A stretch of DNA of 64,000 nt. It comes from Sceloporus undulatus. Lineage: Eukaryota; Chordata; Lepidosauria; Squamata; Phrynosomatidae. Numbering within the stretch: the first letter of the stretch is position 1; each line of letters opens with the position of its first letter. Shown here piece by piece: positions 19,031 through 29,579 of the stretch. The notes beneath the pieces are model-generated. The model was not told the origin of the DNA. It did not search any database and saw nothing but the letters and a program-made list of their open reading frames with translations. Position numbers and translations under genes: made by a program. The stretch lies in assembly GCF_019175285.1 (NCBI RefSeq), contig NC_056528.1, forward strand, positions 13,197,961 through 13,261,960, read 5' to 3'.

Positions 19031-19760
19031 TTTTGCCAGGAAGTAGGAAAAGGAGCAACATGGCTGGCATGCACACTCATACCAGTTGCCAAAGACGACT
19101 CGCACCCCCTAACTGCCTGGCTGGCTTAACCATAAGGGCCCATTCCTTTGGCTGGCCTGTTCTGAGCCCTGGCACCGCTTTGGCCAAAAGAAAGGCAGAA
19201 AAGGTTTCTCTTCGGTTGCTGGGCTGGCCTCAGCCTGCACCTATCTCCCGAAGAAAACAACATCCTCTTGGCTAACCTGACTTGGCCCAATCCCATCATA
19301 TATTTTGGCCCAGAGGGAAGACCGAGAGAGTCACCTCCATACTGGCTGCCCTGAAGCCCTTGCAACCTTGTTCCTCCAGGGCACACCTTGGCTGGCAATC
19401 AAGCTCAGCACTATCTGCCAAAAAGCAATACCAGAAAAGGTCTCCTCCATTGCTGGCCTGGCACCTATTTCCCGGGAGAAAACTACCTCGCCTTTGGTTC
19501 TCTAACTAGTCATAAATCCCGCATATAGGTTTGCCAAAGGAAGGCACAGAAAAGGGCCTCGTTCCTCCTTACTGCTCTAGTCCGGGGACCCTGCACCTAC
19601 TTCCCGGAAGAAAAGGACCATCCCCTTGGCTCATGGCTGGCACCAACAGCCCAGAAGGGAAGAGAGACAGCCGTGCCTTCTCCCTGGTTTGGTCTGGCCT
19701 GAGCCTCAGCCCCTCTTTGCCAGAAGGAGCCAAGAGAAGGGTGCCCTGGCGCCCTCTTTC
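19030..19760 (+). repeat. Degenerate tandem repeat, period roughly 110-130 bp
   Basis: A set of blocks recurs five or six times: GCCAAAAGAAAGGCAGAAAA, G(T/G)CTC(C)TCC(A)TTGCTGG, GCACCTA(T/C)TTCCCGG, AGAAAACAAC and CTTGGCT. Clear starts are near 19185, 19300, 19410, 19523 and 19655. Divergence is high, so the array is old. It sits immediately left of the candidate exon at 19778. Confidence 0.6.
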
Positions 19761-19777
19761 ATGTCTCTGCCTTATAC

Positions 19778-19900
19778 CTTGTACGTGAAGGGCTGGCTGC
19801 AGGCGGAGGGTGAGGGTGCCAGCCAGGGGCTCCCCGGGGCTGTAAGACGACGCTGCTCCTCGCCCATAAGCGGACCTTCGAAGAGCTGCACCTCCGCCAT
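19778..19900 (-). CDS. Weak candidate first exon of a minus-strand gene
   Basis: On the minus strand an ATG in a near-perfect Kozak context (GCCATGGCGG) opens 41 codons beginning MAEVQLFEGPLMGEEQRRLT and ends at AAG|GTATAAGG, a possible but suboptimal 5' splice site, directly before an in-frame stop. The upstream 100 bp are CpG-containing. The N-terminus looks like many ubiquitous proteins but I cannot assign it. It could be chance; no second exon was recognised. Confidence 0.25.
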
Positions 19901-20244
19901 GGCTCCTGGGCAGAAATGGAGAAGGAGGAGAAAATCTTGGTGACGTTTGTTTACGCACGGCGAAGGTTGGAAAAAAAAGGGGGGTTTTTACGCACGGCTT
20001 CCTGCGTTCCTGGCTCTTTCGATGCTGCTGCCCTCATTCTGCCGCAAAGGCTGAATCCTGACGCTTTCTTGGCCCGGAAGGGAAGGACATGGGCGGCACT
20101 ATTCCGAAATCAAAGGCACCGTCCCTCCTTACTTTTGATGCAGGAGCCTGGATAAATCGTGAATTGGAGTGCTCTCCTTCTAGCCCCGCTCCTTGGTGAC
20201 CAGGTTCCCAGCATCACTCATGACACCCAAACTCAGTAATTAAG

Positions 20245-20830
20245 ATGCAGTTGGGACCTGCAAGATACCCAGCATCCCCAGAAAGCCCCCCAACGGCCAC
20301 TTTCACGAATCATCCACAGGGAGAGAGCACTAGCATTTGACCTGGGGAGGATGGGAGTTGTGTAAGGGGACACCAGGGGTAGGGAGGGTCTTTGGGACCT
20401 GGTGGCGCCTTCCAGAAGGGTCGGGTACTGGGCCCAGCATCCCACAGGTGGCAGTTGTGTGAATACAAGACCCAACATCCACAGAACACCACATGCGACT
20501 CTTCTTACCTAGGGAGGAGGGGAAGCTGTGGCCAACACCTCTGGTGGGTACAACAATCATTTTGTGCACCTGTGGCCCTTCCAGAGAGGTGGGCTACGGT
20601 CTCAGCATCCCCACGTGCCACTCAGTTGATGGACTCAACTCCCAGGCACACAGAACACCCAACAACACGCCCCAGCACCCAAAAGGTGCAAACTGGGGAT
20701 AATGGTAGGTGTGTAGGCCAAGACCGCTGTAGGATACGAACTGTTTGATCCCCCCAGCAGCAACCTTCTAGAGGCTCAGGCTACAGGTTCCTCCCATCAT
20801 CCCCAAGTGGCGTGTTAAGGATCGACAGCT
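20245..20830 (+). repeat. Diverged tandem repeat, three units of about 170-185 bp
   Basis: CCTTCCAGA(A/G)(G/A)GG...GGGC(C/T)(A/C)...CAGCATCCC occurs near 20408 and 20579, and a weaker CCTTCTAGAGGCTCAGGCTA...CATCATCCCC near 20764. Between them each unit has a pair of CACAGAACACC-like blocks. Old array, function unknown. Confidence 0.5.
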
Positions 20831-21790
20831 CCCATCATTTGCCAAAAAAAAAGCATTTGATAGGGCTAAAAAGGCCGCCAGAGAGTTTTGGGCAAAGTAT
20901 ACATTTTCCTAGAAATTAACCAACCCGGCAAAAGGGAAGTTCATGGGGCAAGCGGCTGAAAGACATTAATGTAGGGCCCTATTACATAACCAAACCTGGA
21001 AAGTTACTTTACTGGATGAAAATTCCCAGAATCCCCCTAGCCCACATGGCAGTGGTCCCTGCTGGCTGGAATTCTGGAGATTAAGCCCCCCCAAAGTGGG
21101 AGATTCCCAAGCTCTGAGTCTAACAAAACTGGAGAAACCTGGTGAAGAGAGTAGTTGACGCTCCCAAGCAAGCACGAGTCCTGCCGATTCCATCAAGGCG
21201 TATTCTTCTCCAGAATCCTGGTTTCCGCATGGTGGCCAAAGAGACCGGCAAGCCCACAATGGCCAATCATGTGGGCACCATCTTGCTCCTGCGGGGAGTG
21301 GAAAAGATTAGCAATTCGGGGACACAGCACACAACCAGTGAAATTTGCCTCTATGCGCAATTTGAGAATTGAGAAATGAAAACTATAAATACAGCGAACA
21401 AATAGTTTCTACGTTTTCATTGTGAAGTGGCACATGGTGCGTAACACAAGTTCCTTCCAATATGAACAAAGGCAGGTTCCAAAAATTGGCCCATTGGCAA
21501 GACCCTAAGGGGCTGCGATTCAAGGTCCAAGTAGGTGATGTGCTTTTTCAGTCCCCTGCCTTTTATAGATGTTTTTTCATAAAAGTAAAGAAAAGATGTG
21601 CCTTAGGGTTTCTCTGTTAATGGGTAGCACCTGTTGTTAAAGAGACGAAGAGTGCGTTTCGGTAGCTGGGGAGGCATGAACACGCTTTTGTTTTAAACGC
21701 TTCTAGAACTTTATCTCTGCTGCAGTCACCCTGGGAATGTACAAGCAGCTAATCCATTTGCACAACCAGTCTAAACAAGGAGAGCCAAGG
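20831..21790. other. Unannotated stretch
   Basis: Contains lysine-coding A-rich bits and generic 'CCCAGAATCCC' MITE-like blocks near 21026 and 21070 but no complete element and no exon. Confidence 0.35.
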
Positions 21791-21794
21791 AATC

Positions 21795-22275
21795 TACGGC
21801 TGCATTCGCACTGCAGAATAATCCGGTTTTGATACCACTTTAAAGTGCCATGGCTCAGGCTATGGACGTCTGGGGAAGGTAGTGTTTTGTTGCCAGCACA
21901 CCAGAGTGGACCTCCAACTTAAGCTTTTCTTTTTGTTTCTTTGTTTCTCCTTTCGTTTGGTTTTTAACACCGTCGCCTGACCAGGGAGCCAGTGGAGCTT
22001 GGAAAGCTTGCATCGGGTCCTTTGGGGCAGTTTTGGTCGGCCAAATAAGGTAATAAGGTTCCAAAACACCTGCATAAAAATCACAGTTGATACGGCTTTA
22101 AAACTGCTTTGGCTCAATCCTAGGGGATTCTAGGAATCAATTTTGTTAGAACATGTAGCTTTCGCCTGTCAGAGAGATCTGGGTGTCGCAATAAACTACA
22201 GTTTTCCCAGGAGTTCCCTATCAAAAGCCAGGGCATGTTAAAGCAGTCCAAACTGGATTATTTCTGCAATTGTTT
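21795..22275. mobile_element. MITE copies of the 57442 type, one split, one near complete
   Basis: 21795-21860 is the left end of one copy (CACTGCAGAATAATCCGGTT, GATACCACTTTAAAGTGCCA). 22079-22275 is another with both ends: GATACGGCTTTAAAACTGC, AATAAACTACAGTTTTCCCA, AAAGCAGTCCAAACTGGATT, ATTTCTGCAAT. The DNA between them (21870-22078) is not recognised and may be an insertion. Confidence 0.65.
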
Positions 22276-22324
22276 TAGACACAAAGAGAGGCAATGAAGG
22301 TAATAAAGGCAAGTAAAAGAGCCA

Positions 22325-22522
22325 GCTTTGTGTAGTGGTTTGGGCTTTTTACTAAAGAGCAAGGTTCAAATCCTTACCCTAGCCATGAATACATGGGTGA
22401 CTTTAGGCAAATCACACTTTCTCCGCCTCATGGCACTGGCCCCCCAAAATTTGCTAAGAAAATCCTTATATGGGTTCTCCAGAAGTTGGTAAGGACTTGA
22501 AGGTACACAACAACACAAAAAA
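22325..22522 (+). mobile_element. Squamate SINE with complete tail
   Basis: Head GCTTTGTGTAGTGGTTTGGG, B box AGGTTCAAATCCT, body CACACTTTCTCCGCCTCATG, tail GGACTTGAAGGTACACAACA ending in an A-rich run. Confidence 0.8.
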
Positions 22523-23109
22523 TTTTAGCACAGCAGGTTCTCTAAGACCGGACGTTTTTTTAAGGATTCATCCAAGTTAGAAAGGCTGGTGAAAACTTCA
22601 GTCACACAAAAGTGTAAACAACAGTTTTTGCTCCGATGGCTAAATTGGTTGTACAAAATGACTTAATTGCCTAATAATAAAGGTTGGCCGCCACTACTTC
22701 AAAGCGCATGGGTTCCCCATGTCATCTGAAGATGTGACATAAGCTGGAGGAAACCTTGTGTTTGTAACACAAAGAGAGAGACCATGGCAAATATGCTCTC
22801 TCCTCATGTGCCACCATCCATAAGACCGGACCTGGGACTCCAGGATTGGGGATAGTCAGGTCAGAATTAATCGGATCAATTGATACCGGTTATGCACACA
22901 GCTCCATGATTGGATTTCCTTCCTTCCTATCCGCTTCTTCACCGGCCAGCTCTTGCATCCATAAGCGGTAATAAGGAATTCAGTGGCGGGTATATCTAAC
23001 TTTCATGCTTCCGTTGCCTTAGGATTCCTCCCAGTGCGTGGCATAGCTGGCCTCCCCAGTCTTAGGCACTTCTGATTTCTTGGGCTGCAGCTCCCAATTT
23101 TGCCAGCAT

Positions 23110-24015
23110 TTCATCCCAGGTATGGGATTTCTTTTAACGGTTTCGATTTTGTCAAAGTTCGGAGTTGTGTATTTGGCCTCTGTCATTCTTTTTCAGCCTT
23201 GGAGAAATCCGATTCCCACGCCACCTGCATAGAACATCCGAGCCAATCTGGGTCAAAACTCCTGGCAAGGTAAAACCGGCACCAATCGAATCACAAGGCC
23301 ATTTCCATTCCTGCCTTCCTCACTGGAATCCAATGAGTGAGCAGTCAGGAGTGCTGGAGCCAGGTGGGCTGCTCAAAGCACTCAATCACCACTGAGTAAG
23401 GATCGGGAAGGGTCCTTAGTCCTTACGTCTTCTTCAATGCCTCATTCTTTCCGCCTGTAAATGGGCAGAGAGACAATTCTCTGTTGCAATCACACATTGG
23501 GTTCCTTGGTTTATAGGCCACTTGTCATCCCTGACTCACGATGACTCGTCCTTTTGTTTATCATTTTAAAAACAAGGGCCACCTCGATCAAGAGCCAGCA
23601 CCGACCCCCAAGTGGTTTTTTCTTTACAACTTGATTCAGTTGTGTGAACAAATTAACCCGTTGAATCCGTGAGGAGAGTGGGACTGAACTCTGGTGCTGG
23701 GAGAAGAGTGTCTTGGCCCAGGGCGAGGGAATAGCCTGGGAACCGTAGGCCTGCCTTGCACCACCAAACCACCTGGCCCCAACTGCCTGATCTGCCTCAC
23801 TGCATTGGATTCCAGTGGGAAGGCAGGAAATGGCCCTTGTGATTCGATTGGTGCGGTCTAGCCTTGCAGAGGTTGTGACGCAGAGTGCTGGGATGTTTTC
23901 TATGCAGTGGCAGTGGAATTCTCCGGCTGAAAAGAGGACAGAGAGCCAAATACACAAATATGCTTCGAGCAAAATAGAACAGTAAGAATTCCCATACCTG
24001 GGATGAAACGCTGAG
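23110..24015. repeat. Inverted repeat, arms about 280 bp, spacer about 340 bp
   Basis: 23110-23400 and 23740-24015 are reverse complements with moderate divergence. Shared blocks include TTTCATCCCAGGTATGGGA, TTGTGTATTTGGC, CCACCTGCATAGAA (arm 1; CCACTGCATAGAA in arm 2), CACCAATCGAATCACAAG and CACTGGAATCCAATG. The spacer carries no gene. Composition is ordinary. It could be two copies of an unknown element in opposite orientation or a foldback element. Confidence 0.8.
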
Positions 24016-24960
24016 GGCAACAGTGGGGGCTGCGCCGAGAAATCAGAAAAAGACTACGAATGGGAAAGGCCCAGCTATGCAAGACTAGGAGGAAGGATCC
24101 TCCGGGACCTGCGTCCAGGCATTTACAGACACGCTGATAAGAGTGGCTTAGGCCCAACAGTGGAAGCAAACACAGACCTTGCAAGGAGTAGCATAAGCAG
24201 TCTGAGAATCAAGGCCGAGATCAGGATACCGAAGTCAAAGCAATCTGAAAGCCGAAGCCAAAGTCAGGATACTGGGGACAGCATGGTCCAAACAGTCCGA
24301 GGGGGAACAAAGCAGACCAAAGATCAAAGGGTCCATCCAAGGTCAGCAAGCAAGGTACAAGAAGCCAGTGCTAGCAGAGCAATCACGGCCGAAGGGATCA
24401 TGCAAGAAACTCTGGCAAAGACAGTGAAGGCTCTCAATAGTTTAAGTAAGGGAAACTCTCCTGTGCACACTGAGCCTGGTTGGCTATTGCCCTCTCTGCA
24501 ATCTTCTTGGACCTGCGCCTAAATGGCACCACCTCCAGGCAAGGCTTTCCTCCTCTCAGAGTCACGACTAGGGCTTTTGCACCATAGAGGCTCTCTCTAG
24601 CACGAGGACTGGTTGGGGGGCCCTCCCCCTCAGGGGCAGGGAGAGTACAGCTGGGACCTGGCAGAGCAGGATTGACACCTGGTGGAGCCTCATCAGCTCT
24701 TTCTCTGGAGGAGGCTCTCCCCTCCTCCTCATTCTCCGGAGCGATCTTGGCTGGGCCATACAGATCCTAAGACACGAATCATACAGCCACTGATGTCCCT
24801 AGTACGGATGCAAGAGCTGGATAGTGAAAAAAGTTGGATTTATACCTGCCACAAGATAGGCGTATTCCACTAAAATAATTTAATGAAATACATATTAATA
24901 CATATTAACATTAATATAAAATATACCCGCAAATCAAATAAATATGAATAAATATAAAAA
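24016..24960. other. Unannotated stretch
   Basis: Near 24180-24420 there is a loose tandem pattern of GGCCGAGATC, CAAAGTCAGG and CAAGGTACAAG-like blocks reminiscent of a decayed repeat. No gene supported. Confidence 0.35.
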
Positions 24961-25613
24961 GAAATATAAACAAATAATTTATTATTATTATTACTTCATG
25001 AAGAAATAATCCAGTTTAAGAAGAATATAATAATATAATATTTCCAATGCGAAATGCCAGTTTAATTATTCATATTGTTTCCAGTGCAGAATAATCATTT
25101 AATAACACAGAACAAGAACAACACACATAATAATTTCCAATACAGATAATCCAGTTTAATTAGTATTATTTGCGAAATAATCCAATTTGCTGGCTATATA
25201 CTAATAATATGATTAATAATATTATTTCCAGTGCATAAATAAGCCATTTAATAATAAGAATAATAATATTTTCCAATCAGAAAATAAGCCGTTAAATGAT
25301 AATAATTATATAATTTCCAGTGCAGAAATAATTCCAGTTTAATAATAATAATAATAATAATTTCCAATGCAAGAAATAATCGTTTTATTATTATTATTAT
25401 TATACTGCCAAGGCCTAAATATCCAGTTTAATACTACTAATAATAATGATTAGAGTTGCAATGCAGAAAGAATCTAGTTTAATAATTATGATTATTATGC
25501 AGAAATAATCCAGTTTAATAATAATAGAGAATAAGAAGGATATCCAATGTAGTAAGAATCCAGTTTTAATTAGTAGTATTATTATTACTATCCATGCAGA
25601 ATAAAGCGTTTAA

Positions 25614-25644
<31 letters not shown>

Positions 25645-25920
25645 AAGTGCAGAAATAAACCAGTTTAAATATAATAATAATTTCCATACAGAAATAGTCC
25701 AGTTTTTAATTATTAATATTATTTCCAGTGAGAAATAAACCAGTTTTAATATTATCATAATGATACTAATCAATATAATTTGCCGATGCAGAAATAATCC
25801 AGTTTTAATAATAATAATAATAATAATAAGATAAGCATAATAAATAGTATTATCAGCAGAGAATAATCCAGGTACTTATTATGATTATTATTAATATAAG
25901 CTAACGCAGAACACTCTCCA
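24961..25920. repeat. AT-rich degenerate minisatellite, about 19 units of about 45-55 bp
   Basis: The unit is TTTCCA(G/A)TGCAGAAATAATCC, then AGTTTAATAATAATAATAAT. About 19 variants run head to tail. The block TGCAGAAATAATCCAGTTT is the terminal sequence of the MITE family at 57442-57638, and a MITE body follows directly at 25925. The (AAT)n part varies most in length. Confidence 0.9.
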
Positions 25921-25924
25921 TCCT

Positions 25925-26100
25925 GAGGCCCTTTTAAACTGCCAACTGCACCGGCTCAGTGCGAGGGAATGCTGGAGTTTGGTTTATGGTGCCGGCCCAG
26001 AGCTCTAGTCTGAAGACAGAGAAGGCCCACGTCTCAGAAACCTAACGCCATTTCCCGTCATGCCCTGCACTGAGGCGAGCGATAAGGCCACCCCTCCCCG
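25925..26100. mobile_element. MITE body fused to the minisatellite
   Basis: TTTTAAACTGCCAACTGCAC, GGCTCAGTGCGAGGGAATGC, CCAGAGCTCTAGTCTGAAGA and CAGAGAAGGCC follow the internal order of the 57442 MITE family, with its expected outer end replaced by the minisatellite. Confidence 0.6.
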
Positions 26101-26165
26101 CCTCCTCCTCGGAAGGGGCGCCTGCGCAGGCGCGAACGAGCCACCGCCTTGAACTCGTTCTCCCT
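26100..26165. promoter_or_regulatory. Short CpG-rich patch with NRF1-like palindrome
   Basis: GCGCCTGCGCAGGCGCG at about 26117 is a near palindrome close to the NRF1 consensus (TGCGCA(T/G)GCGC). It stands alone without a recognisable first exon, so a promoter role is doubtful. Confidence 0.25.
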
Positions 26166-26290
26166 TTCTAAGGACTGGAGTGCAGCTTTGGTGCAGATTC
26201 TGGCCTCTTAAGATGCATGTGTCATTTAAACAGCATATTTCCAAAGTGACCCCAAGCAGCTTTATTTTGACTTCTCTGTTTGGGCCTGTA
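26165..26290. mobile_element. Half of an AATAAAGCTGCTT-type MITE
   Basis: GCAGATTCTGGCCTCTTAAG, ATGCATGTGTCATTTAAACA and CAGCTTTATTTTGACTTCTC match the right half of the 11803-12027 element in order. Confidence 0.7.
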
Positions 26291-26545
26291 ATCTAACATG
26301 ATTTTCTACATAAATTATTTCTTGCTGGTTCATATTTTAAATTATTTTAAAGTTATTAACTTGTACATCCTTAGATTTGTGGATGGAGGGGGAAATATAG
26401 ATATTTTAATAAAATAAAATAAAAGCCAGTAAATACTTTATTGGGGTAGGGAAAGCTAGAATTTTTGATTTCTTATTTTATCATCGATTGCTCCTGAAAA
26501 CGTCTTCCAAACTGTCAGAATCAAGCTTCCTCCCCATTCTCTGAG

Positions 26546-27226
26546 GATAGGCTTGCCATATCCCGGTGGGGGGCATGACTTTTCCAGTTTTGGACCATGC
26601 CGCACAGTCACGGTCCGGTTTTGCCCTCTCTCCCGGGGGGGGCCCCCCCCCGGTTAGAGCGCCGCTGCGCTTACTTGCCGCTGCCATTTTTTTGTTTGTG
26701 CGGTGGCTCTTGCCGCCACTGCCAATGCGGCTGTTGATGTGGCCCCCCCTGGCCACCGCCGCCACCATCGCGGCCTTTGGCACCCACCCGGGCCCTGTGC
26801 CCCATGCGCCCACACTCCCAGTTCTGCTGTGGCGCGCGCAAGGCTCTATCGGAGGCTGGAGCTCCTCCTATGGCTGGCAGGCTGGCCACGTGGGCCGTTG
26901 AGGGACTGAGGCAGTGGGCAAAGGTGGGCAGTGAGAAGCAGCCGCAGCAGCAGCAGCCGACCACTCGCCTCTACCTCCTCCTCCTTTGCTGCCTCCTCCG
27001 CACGCTCCCTTTCCATGGCCGCGGCTGCTCATGCAGCCGGCCGGCTACCCTCTTCCTCCTCCTCCTCCATGCACTTCTTTCCACGCTTCACGCGCCGGCC
27101 TAAAAAGGGAGCTTGTCCCCTTAAGAAGGAAGAGCCTCGGAGGAGGAGGCGAAATGGAGGAGGACTCTGGGCGAGGGGAAAGGGCTCTTTCCTGGCCCCA
27201 TATGGCTCCAAGCAGCAAGAGAGTGC
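26546..27226 (-). repeat. GC-rich interspersed repeat, inverted partner of 3106-3769
   Basis: Reverse complement of the 3106-3769 segment with few differences, ending at the same GGAGCCATATGGGGCC. The left border is GGCTTGCCATATCCCGG. All frames are open for long distances in both copies, and the reading frames differ by small indels between copies, which argues against coding. Confidence 0.85.
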
Positions 27227-27360
27227 TTCCTACTCATTTAGGTTTTTTAGGACTTCAACTCCCAGAAGCCTCAGCCAGTTTAGCCAACTACCAGGGATTC
27301 TGGGAGCTGTAGTCCAAAACAGCTGGAGAGCCCAAGTTTGGGAATCACTGACAAGACGAA
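27226..27360. mobile_element. Short palindromic MITE (CCCAAGTTTGGGAATCACT end)
   Basis: AGGACTTCAACTCCCAGAAG and its partial complement GATTCTGGGAGCTGTAGTCC flank a short centre, and the right end resembles the 938-1059 family terminus. Confidence 0.6.
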
Positions 27361-27467
27361 AAGCAGGAGGAGGAGAGTGGCCATTTCCGGTCAGCCTTCT
27401 TTATTTACTTATTTTTTTCAGGGCAGGGTTGTGTAAAAGACTCAGTCTGGTTTCAGGGTATTTATTT

Positions 27468-27576
27468 TTATTTTATTTTATTTTTGGTTAATTTTATTAC
27501 TAAAAATATATAAATTTCCCTTGGTTTTTATTTTATTTTTGGTTAATTTTATTATTAATAATATATAAGTTTGCCT
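27468..27576 (+). repeat. 62-bp tandem duplication, AT-rich
   Basis: TTTTATTTTATTTTTGGTTA followed by ATTTTATTA and a (TA)-rich end occurs twice in direct order. Confidence 0.85.
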
Positions 27577-27739
27577 GTCTAGGAATAATGCCAAAATGTC
27601 CTTCATTTTGATCACACCTAAGAAACATGCATTTATATTAACATTAAAAAAAAATCATCAAATTTTTCGCATGTCCTCCATTTTTTAAAAAACCGTGTCC
27701 TACATTTAAAATGTTGTCCTACATTTGTCCCGGTTTAGA

Positions 27740-28140
27740 GGTCTTGACTTATGGCAACCCTTTGTGCCCTAGTAAACTCACCCTGGGTAATCGCTACCAT
27801 TTTGTGCCATTTCGGCACGGCAGTACAGCCCAGTTTTAGGGCAGGTCTCCCCATCTTCTCCTTCTCCCTCTGCTGAGTTAATGGAGCGCTAACTACTTTT
27901 GCCCTTTGAGCTCAGTTTGCAGCAATTGAGGAAAGCGGAGGCAAAGAGGAGGAGGGGGAAAAACTGGGACGGTTTTAAAATGGCTAGAAAAGCAGGGTGA
28001 CAGAAATAGGATGTTCCTGCCAAATCGAGGCAGTTGGAGGGTATGGAATCCCTCAGCCATTATTCTGGGGTGGTACTCCAAGTAGTAACTCTCCTAGGCT
28101 CTGACCTATGGTGTTACCCTATGTTTTAACATGAAGCATT
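27740..28140. other. Unannotated stretch
   Basis: 27735-27755 reads TGACTTATGGCAACCC, a SINE-tail end, but no SINE body follows. The remainder is not recognised. Confidence 0.35.
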
Positions 28141-28240
28141 ACAGTGGACCCTTGGTGTCCACTGGGGTTTGGATCCAGGACTGCTGCAGATAACAAAATC
28201 CATGGATGCTAAAGTCCCATTAAATACAGTGTCATATTAA

Positions 28241-28250
28241 NNNNNNNNNN
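28241..28250. other. Assembly gap (10 N)
   Basis: Ten N next to a (TAA)n run; probably a microsatellite collapse. Confidence 0.99.

Positions 28251-28301
<51 letters not shown>
28251..28301. repeat. (AAT)n microsatellite
   Basis: About 17 AAT units directly after the 10-N gap. Confidence 0.95.
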
Positions 28302-28302
<1 letters not shown>

Positions 28303-28625
28303 TTATATATTTCCCCGCCTCTCCCTGTGGATTGATGCAGGGTTACAACCCAATAAAAACACATATAATTACAATCAATAACATGCAATAAATCCAATCC
28401 AATACATCACTTCAACAACAATAATGTCAAAATAGTGTCCCTTATATAAAATAGCAAAATGAACATTTGCTTTTTGGAATTTATATTTTTAAAAATATTT
28501 CCAGACTGTGGATGCTTGAAACCATGGATAAAAAATTAAGGGATATGGAGGGCTGACTGTGTTTACCTATGGCTGACGGGTCCAGGTCTATGCACACTGC
28601 CTTGGGGACATGCTTCCCTGCCCAC

Positions 28626-28749
28626 CTTCAGCTCCTGGATGTTGTTCCGCAGATGCCGGCGCTCCATCTCCAAACTGCAGCCTCTGCTCCAGCGCCTCCC
28701 TCTGGACCCTCTGCTGGTCCAGGTCCTCCTGTGTGTGGAGTAGCTCCGC
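28626..28749 (-). pseudogene. KIFC1-like last stalk exon, divergent copy
   Basis: Kinesin-14 (KIFC1/HSET, Ncd family) proteins are minus-end-directed spindle motors with an N-terminal coiled coil that runs straight into a C-terminal motor. The minus strand here has acceptor TCTCCTTGCAG, then AELLHTQEDLDQQRVQREA in coiled-coil style, and after a one-base frame change LEMERRHLRNNIQELK ending at donor AAG|GTGGGC. LEMERR-(R/H)LHN-x-LQELK is the stretch just before the motor in vertebrate KIFC1. The frame change suggests a pseudogene or a sequence error. It is a third sequence type beside those at 38576 and 39730. Confidence 0.7.
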
Positions 28750-29149
28750 CTGCAAGGAGAGAAGGCGGGCCTCGGAGCTGGTTAGGGGCCCGTAGCTGGA
28801 GGTCCGTGGGCACTCAGGCCCAAGCTGGAGTACCACAGCCAAGAGGAGAGAAGGGGAAAGCCAGCGGCCACTCTGGGACAAAGGTCAGAGGCTGCCTGGA
28901 GGGAGAGGACTCCTCAGGGCCAGGCAGAAGAGGCAAAGCTCCTCTGGCCTGCCTGCATAGCCTGCCCCAGCCCTCTTTCTCTGAGGAACGGAAAGCAAAG
29001 AGGCCCCCTCTCTTTCCCCTAGATCCACTAGGTCCCAGAGGAGAGGAAGCAGTCTGGGGAGCTGAGGAGGGGCCTTCCTGAGACCCCATCTTGGTTCCCT
29101 CCACCTCTCAGTGAGAGGAAGAATGAGATGCCCAGGCCCGCTGCCTGCG

Positions 29150-29351
29150 CCCCATTCCTCTTAGGGGCTCCTCAATTCTATGGCCGGAAGAATCTCCCGG
29201 GCGGTCTGGAATATGTGCCACATGGCCCGCAGGATCATGCCCACCATCTCCGGCTCTATCTTGTCCGGCCCCTCCATGGTGTAGGTCTTGCCACTGCCCG
29301 TCTGGCCATAGGCAAATATGCAGATGTTGTACCCGTCCAGGGCAGAACTTT
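29150..29351 (-). pseudogene. KIFC1-like P-loop exon copy
   Basis: The minus strand reads [20 protein letters not shown], then [27 protein letters not shown] and [13 protein letters not shown] is the kinesin nucleotide-binding P-loop; human KIFC1 has the same order, SALDGY[15 protein letters not shown](F)-TMEGG then GLIPRALRHLF. It is open through the motif. After REI the frame runs on into a stop with no clear donor, so the 3' end differs from the intact exon at 40233. Two residues usual for the family (IPRA-(V/L)-RH) are ILRAMWH here. Confidence 0.75.
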
Positions 29352-29579
29352 CTAGGGTCCTTTAGGGGCCCCCAGGGAGTCTGGGCTCTTAGGGCTCAAG
29401 CCAACCAACCTGGAGAGCCTTTGAGACAGAGAACGGAGCCTCTTCCCCATCCCACTCCAGCCAGGGGCCACTAGACTCTTCCTGAGACCCCATCTCGGTT
29501 CCCTCCACCTCCCAGTGAGTGGAAGAATGAGATGCCCAGACCAGCTGCCTGCGCCCCATTCCTCCTAGGGGCTCCTCAC

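Larger units (their letters stand above)
28143..28565. mobile_element. Tigger-like (Tc1/mariner) MITE split by a nested LINE tail
   Basis: Left end CAGTGGACCCTTGGTGTCCA, then AAAATCCATGGATGCTAAAG, and right end GGATATGGAGGGCTGACTGT, with GGATGCTTGAAACCATGGAT between, are the terminal blocks of Tigger-type elements (CAGT(C/G)...CCTCC(A/G)TAT...). A (TAA)n run and a LINE 3' end-like TTTATATATTTCCCCGCCTC sit inside. A 10-N gap lies at 28241-28250. Confidence 0.7.

Noticed and set aside
24961-25920. CRISPR-like array
   Set aside because: Units are degenerate and directly joined without unique spacers; eukaryotic minisatellite.
26045-26165. Bidirectional promoter with ZNF143- and NRF1-like sites
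   Set aside because: The first site is the internal block of a MITE body, and no first exon or donor is visible on either side.
28588-29104. Plus-strand 170-codon frame opposite the kinesin exons
   Set aside because: It is the antisense shadow of the KIFC1-like stalk exon and introns; conserved peptides are on the minus strand.
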